Program-made: the position numbers and the translations under genes
Notes under the pieces: generated by a model
Databases searched by the model: none
Seen by the model: the letters and a program-made list of their open reading frames with translations, nothing else
What the model was told of the DNA's origin: nothing
DNA from: an uncultured Caulobacteraceae bacterium
GTDB taxonomy: Bacteria; Pseudomonadota; Alphaproteobacteria; Caulobacterales; Caulobacteraceae
Length of the DNA stretch: 6,869 nucleotides
Assembly: GCA_946480495.1 (NCBI GenBank)
Contig: CAMLKO010000056.1
Location: 1-6,869 of the forward strand
Direction of reading: 5' to 3'
In this document: piece after piece, positions 6,593-6,869 of the stretch
Layout of the letters: every line of letters begins with the position of its first letter
How positions within the stretch are numbered: position 1 is the stretch's first letter

Positions 6593-6869
6593 TTCGCCGG
6601 CTTCTCGATCGGCGTGACCAGGAAGTGGCCCCGCAAGGCCGCGATGGGCGCGGCCCGCTGCTCCTGCCAGGCCTCGACGTGGACGTTGGCGATCCGGCGG
6701 CCGACCTTCTTGATTTCGGCGCGAGCGTAGGTGGTCAGCGGCCGCCCCGAGCGCAGGTATTCGATCGAGACGTCGATGACGCGCGGCTGGCGCGCCTGGC
6801 CCTCCTTGATGGATAGCTGGGCCAGCGCCGTCATCTCCATGAAGGCGCCCAGCACCCCGCCGTGGATCG
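6589..6869 (-). CDS. Hot-dog-fold thioesterase, PaaI/4HBT type, C-terminal part (start outside the window)
   Basis: The last 92 codons of a gene whose start lies beyond the right edge. The visible protein opens with IHGGVLGAFMEMTALAQL, the conserved 'H-G-G-x-x-x-x-x-x-[DE]' helix of hot-dog thioesterases. The acidic residue after the HGG is a Glu where PaaI proteins usually have Asp; it is the likely catalytic carboxylate. It continues with VIDVSIEYLRSGR and ARAEIKKVGRRIANVHVEAW, the beta strands of the 4HBT fold, where the 'V-x-Y-L-R' strand and 'G-R-R-x-x-x-V' turn are typical. Such enzymes hydrolyse acyl-CoA thioesters; the acyl group cannot be predicted. The stop overlaps the HAD gene's ATG by four bases (ATGA). 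An open frame with a later GTG at 6853-6855 exists, but the frame continues to the window edge and the HGG motif lies upstream of that GTG, so the gene is longer. Confidence 0.82.
   Translation of the reverse strand, partial: IHGGVLGAFMEMTALAQLSIKEGQARQPRVIDVSIEYLRSGRPLTTYARAEIKKVGRRIANVHVEAWQEQRAAPIAALRGHFLVTPIEKPAK

Overview
The window is GC-rich (about two thirds G+C by eye), with third-position G/C codons, class I lysyl-tRNA synthetase and an acyl-CoA dehydrogenase/MerR cluster. Together these point to an alphaproteobacterium. Caulobacterales (Caulobacter, Phenylobacterium or Brevundimonas relatives) is my best guess, from gene content and promoter style rather than from any search. The genes look chromosomal and native. 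I see no insertion sequence, CRISPR array, tRNA, rRNA, integrase or prophage structural gene.

Left third (1-2712, minus strand): a lipid/acyl-CoA catabolic cluster. Reading along the minus strand, there is a MerR-family regulator, then a complete long-form (596 aa, DmdC-like) acyl-CoA dehydrogenase, then a strong intrinsic-terminator-like hairpin, then the first 53 codons of a second, different acyl-CoA dehydrogenase that leaves the window. The region upstream of the MerR gene carries two copies of a split palindrome (half-site YTKACRY). It is the likely operator region and also lies upstream of the divergent membrane-protein gene.

Middle (2752-4239, plus strand): three same-direction genes. 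They encode a 134-aa small multi-pass membrane protein of unknown function, a 211-aa HTH plus S24-peptidase regulator of the LexA/CI type with an intact Ser/Lys dyad, and a 94-aa helical protein of unknown function. The last ends tail-to-tail with the lysyl-tRNA synthetase gene, and their stop codons overlap.

Right part (4236-6869, minus strand): a compact gene set reading hot-dog thioesterase (5' end outside the window), HAD-family phosphatase, class I lysyl-tRNA synthetase. The first two genes overlap by ATGA. The third follows within 17 nt, or overlaps as TTGA if a TTG start is used, so they are probably co-transcribed. The synthetase may also have its own promoter just before its ATG.

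Nothing here amounts to a clearly new system. The best leads are the terminator hairpin placed directly against the ribosome-binding site of the second dehydrogenase, the paired MerR operator candidates, the unassigned S24 regulator, and the small protein convergent with lysS.
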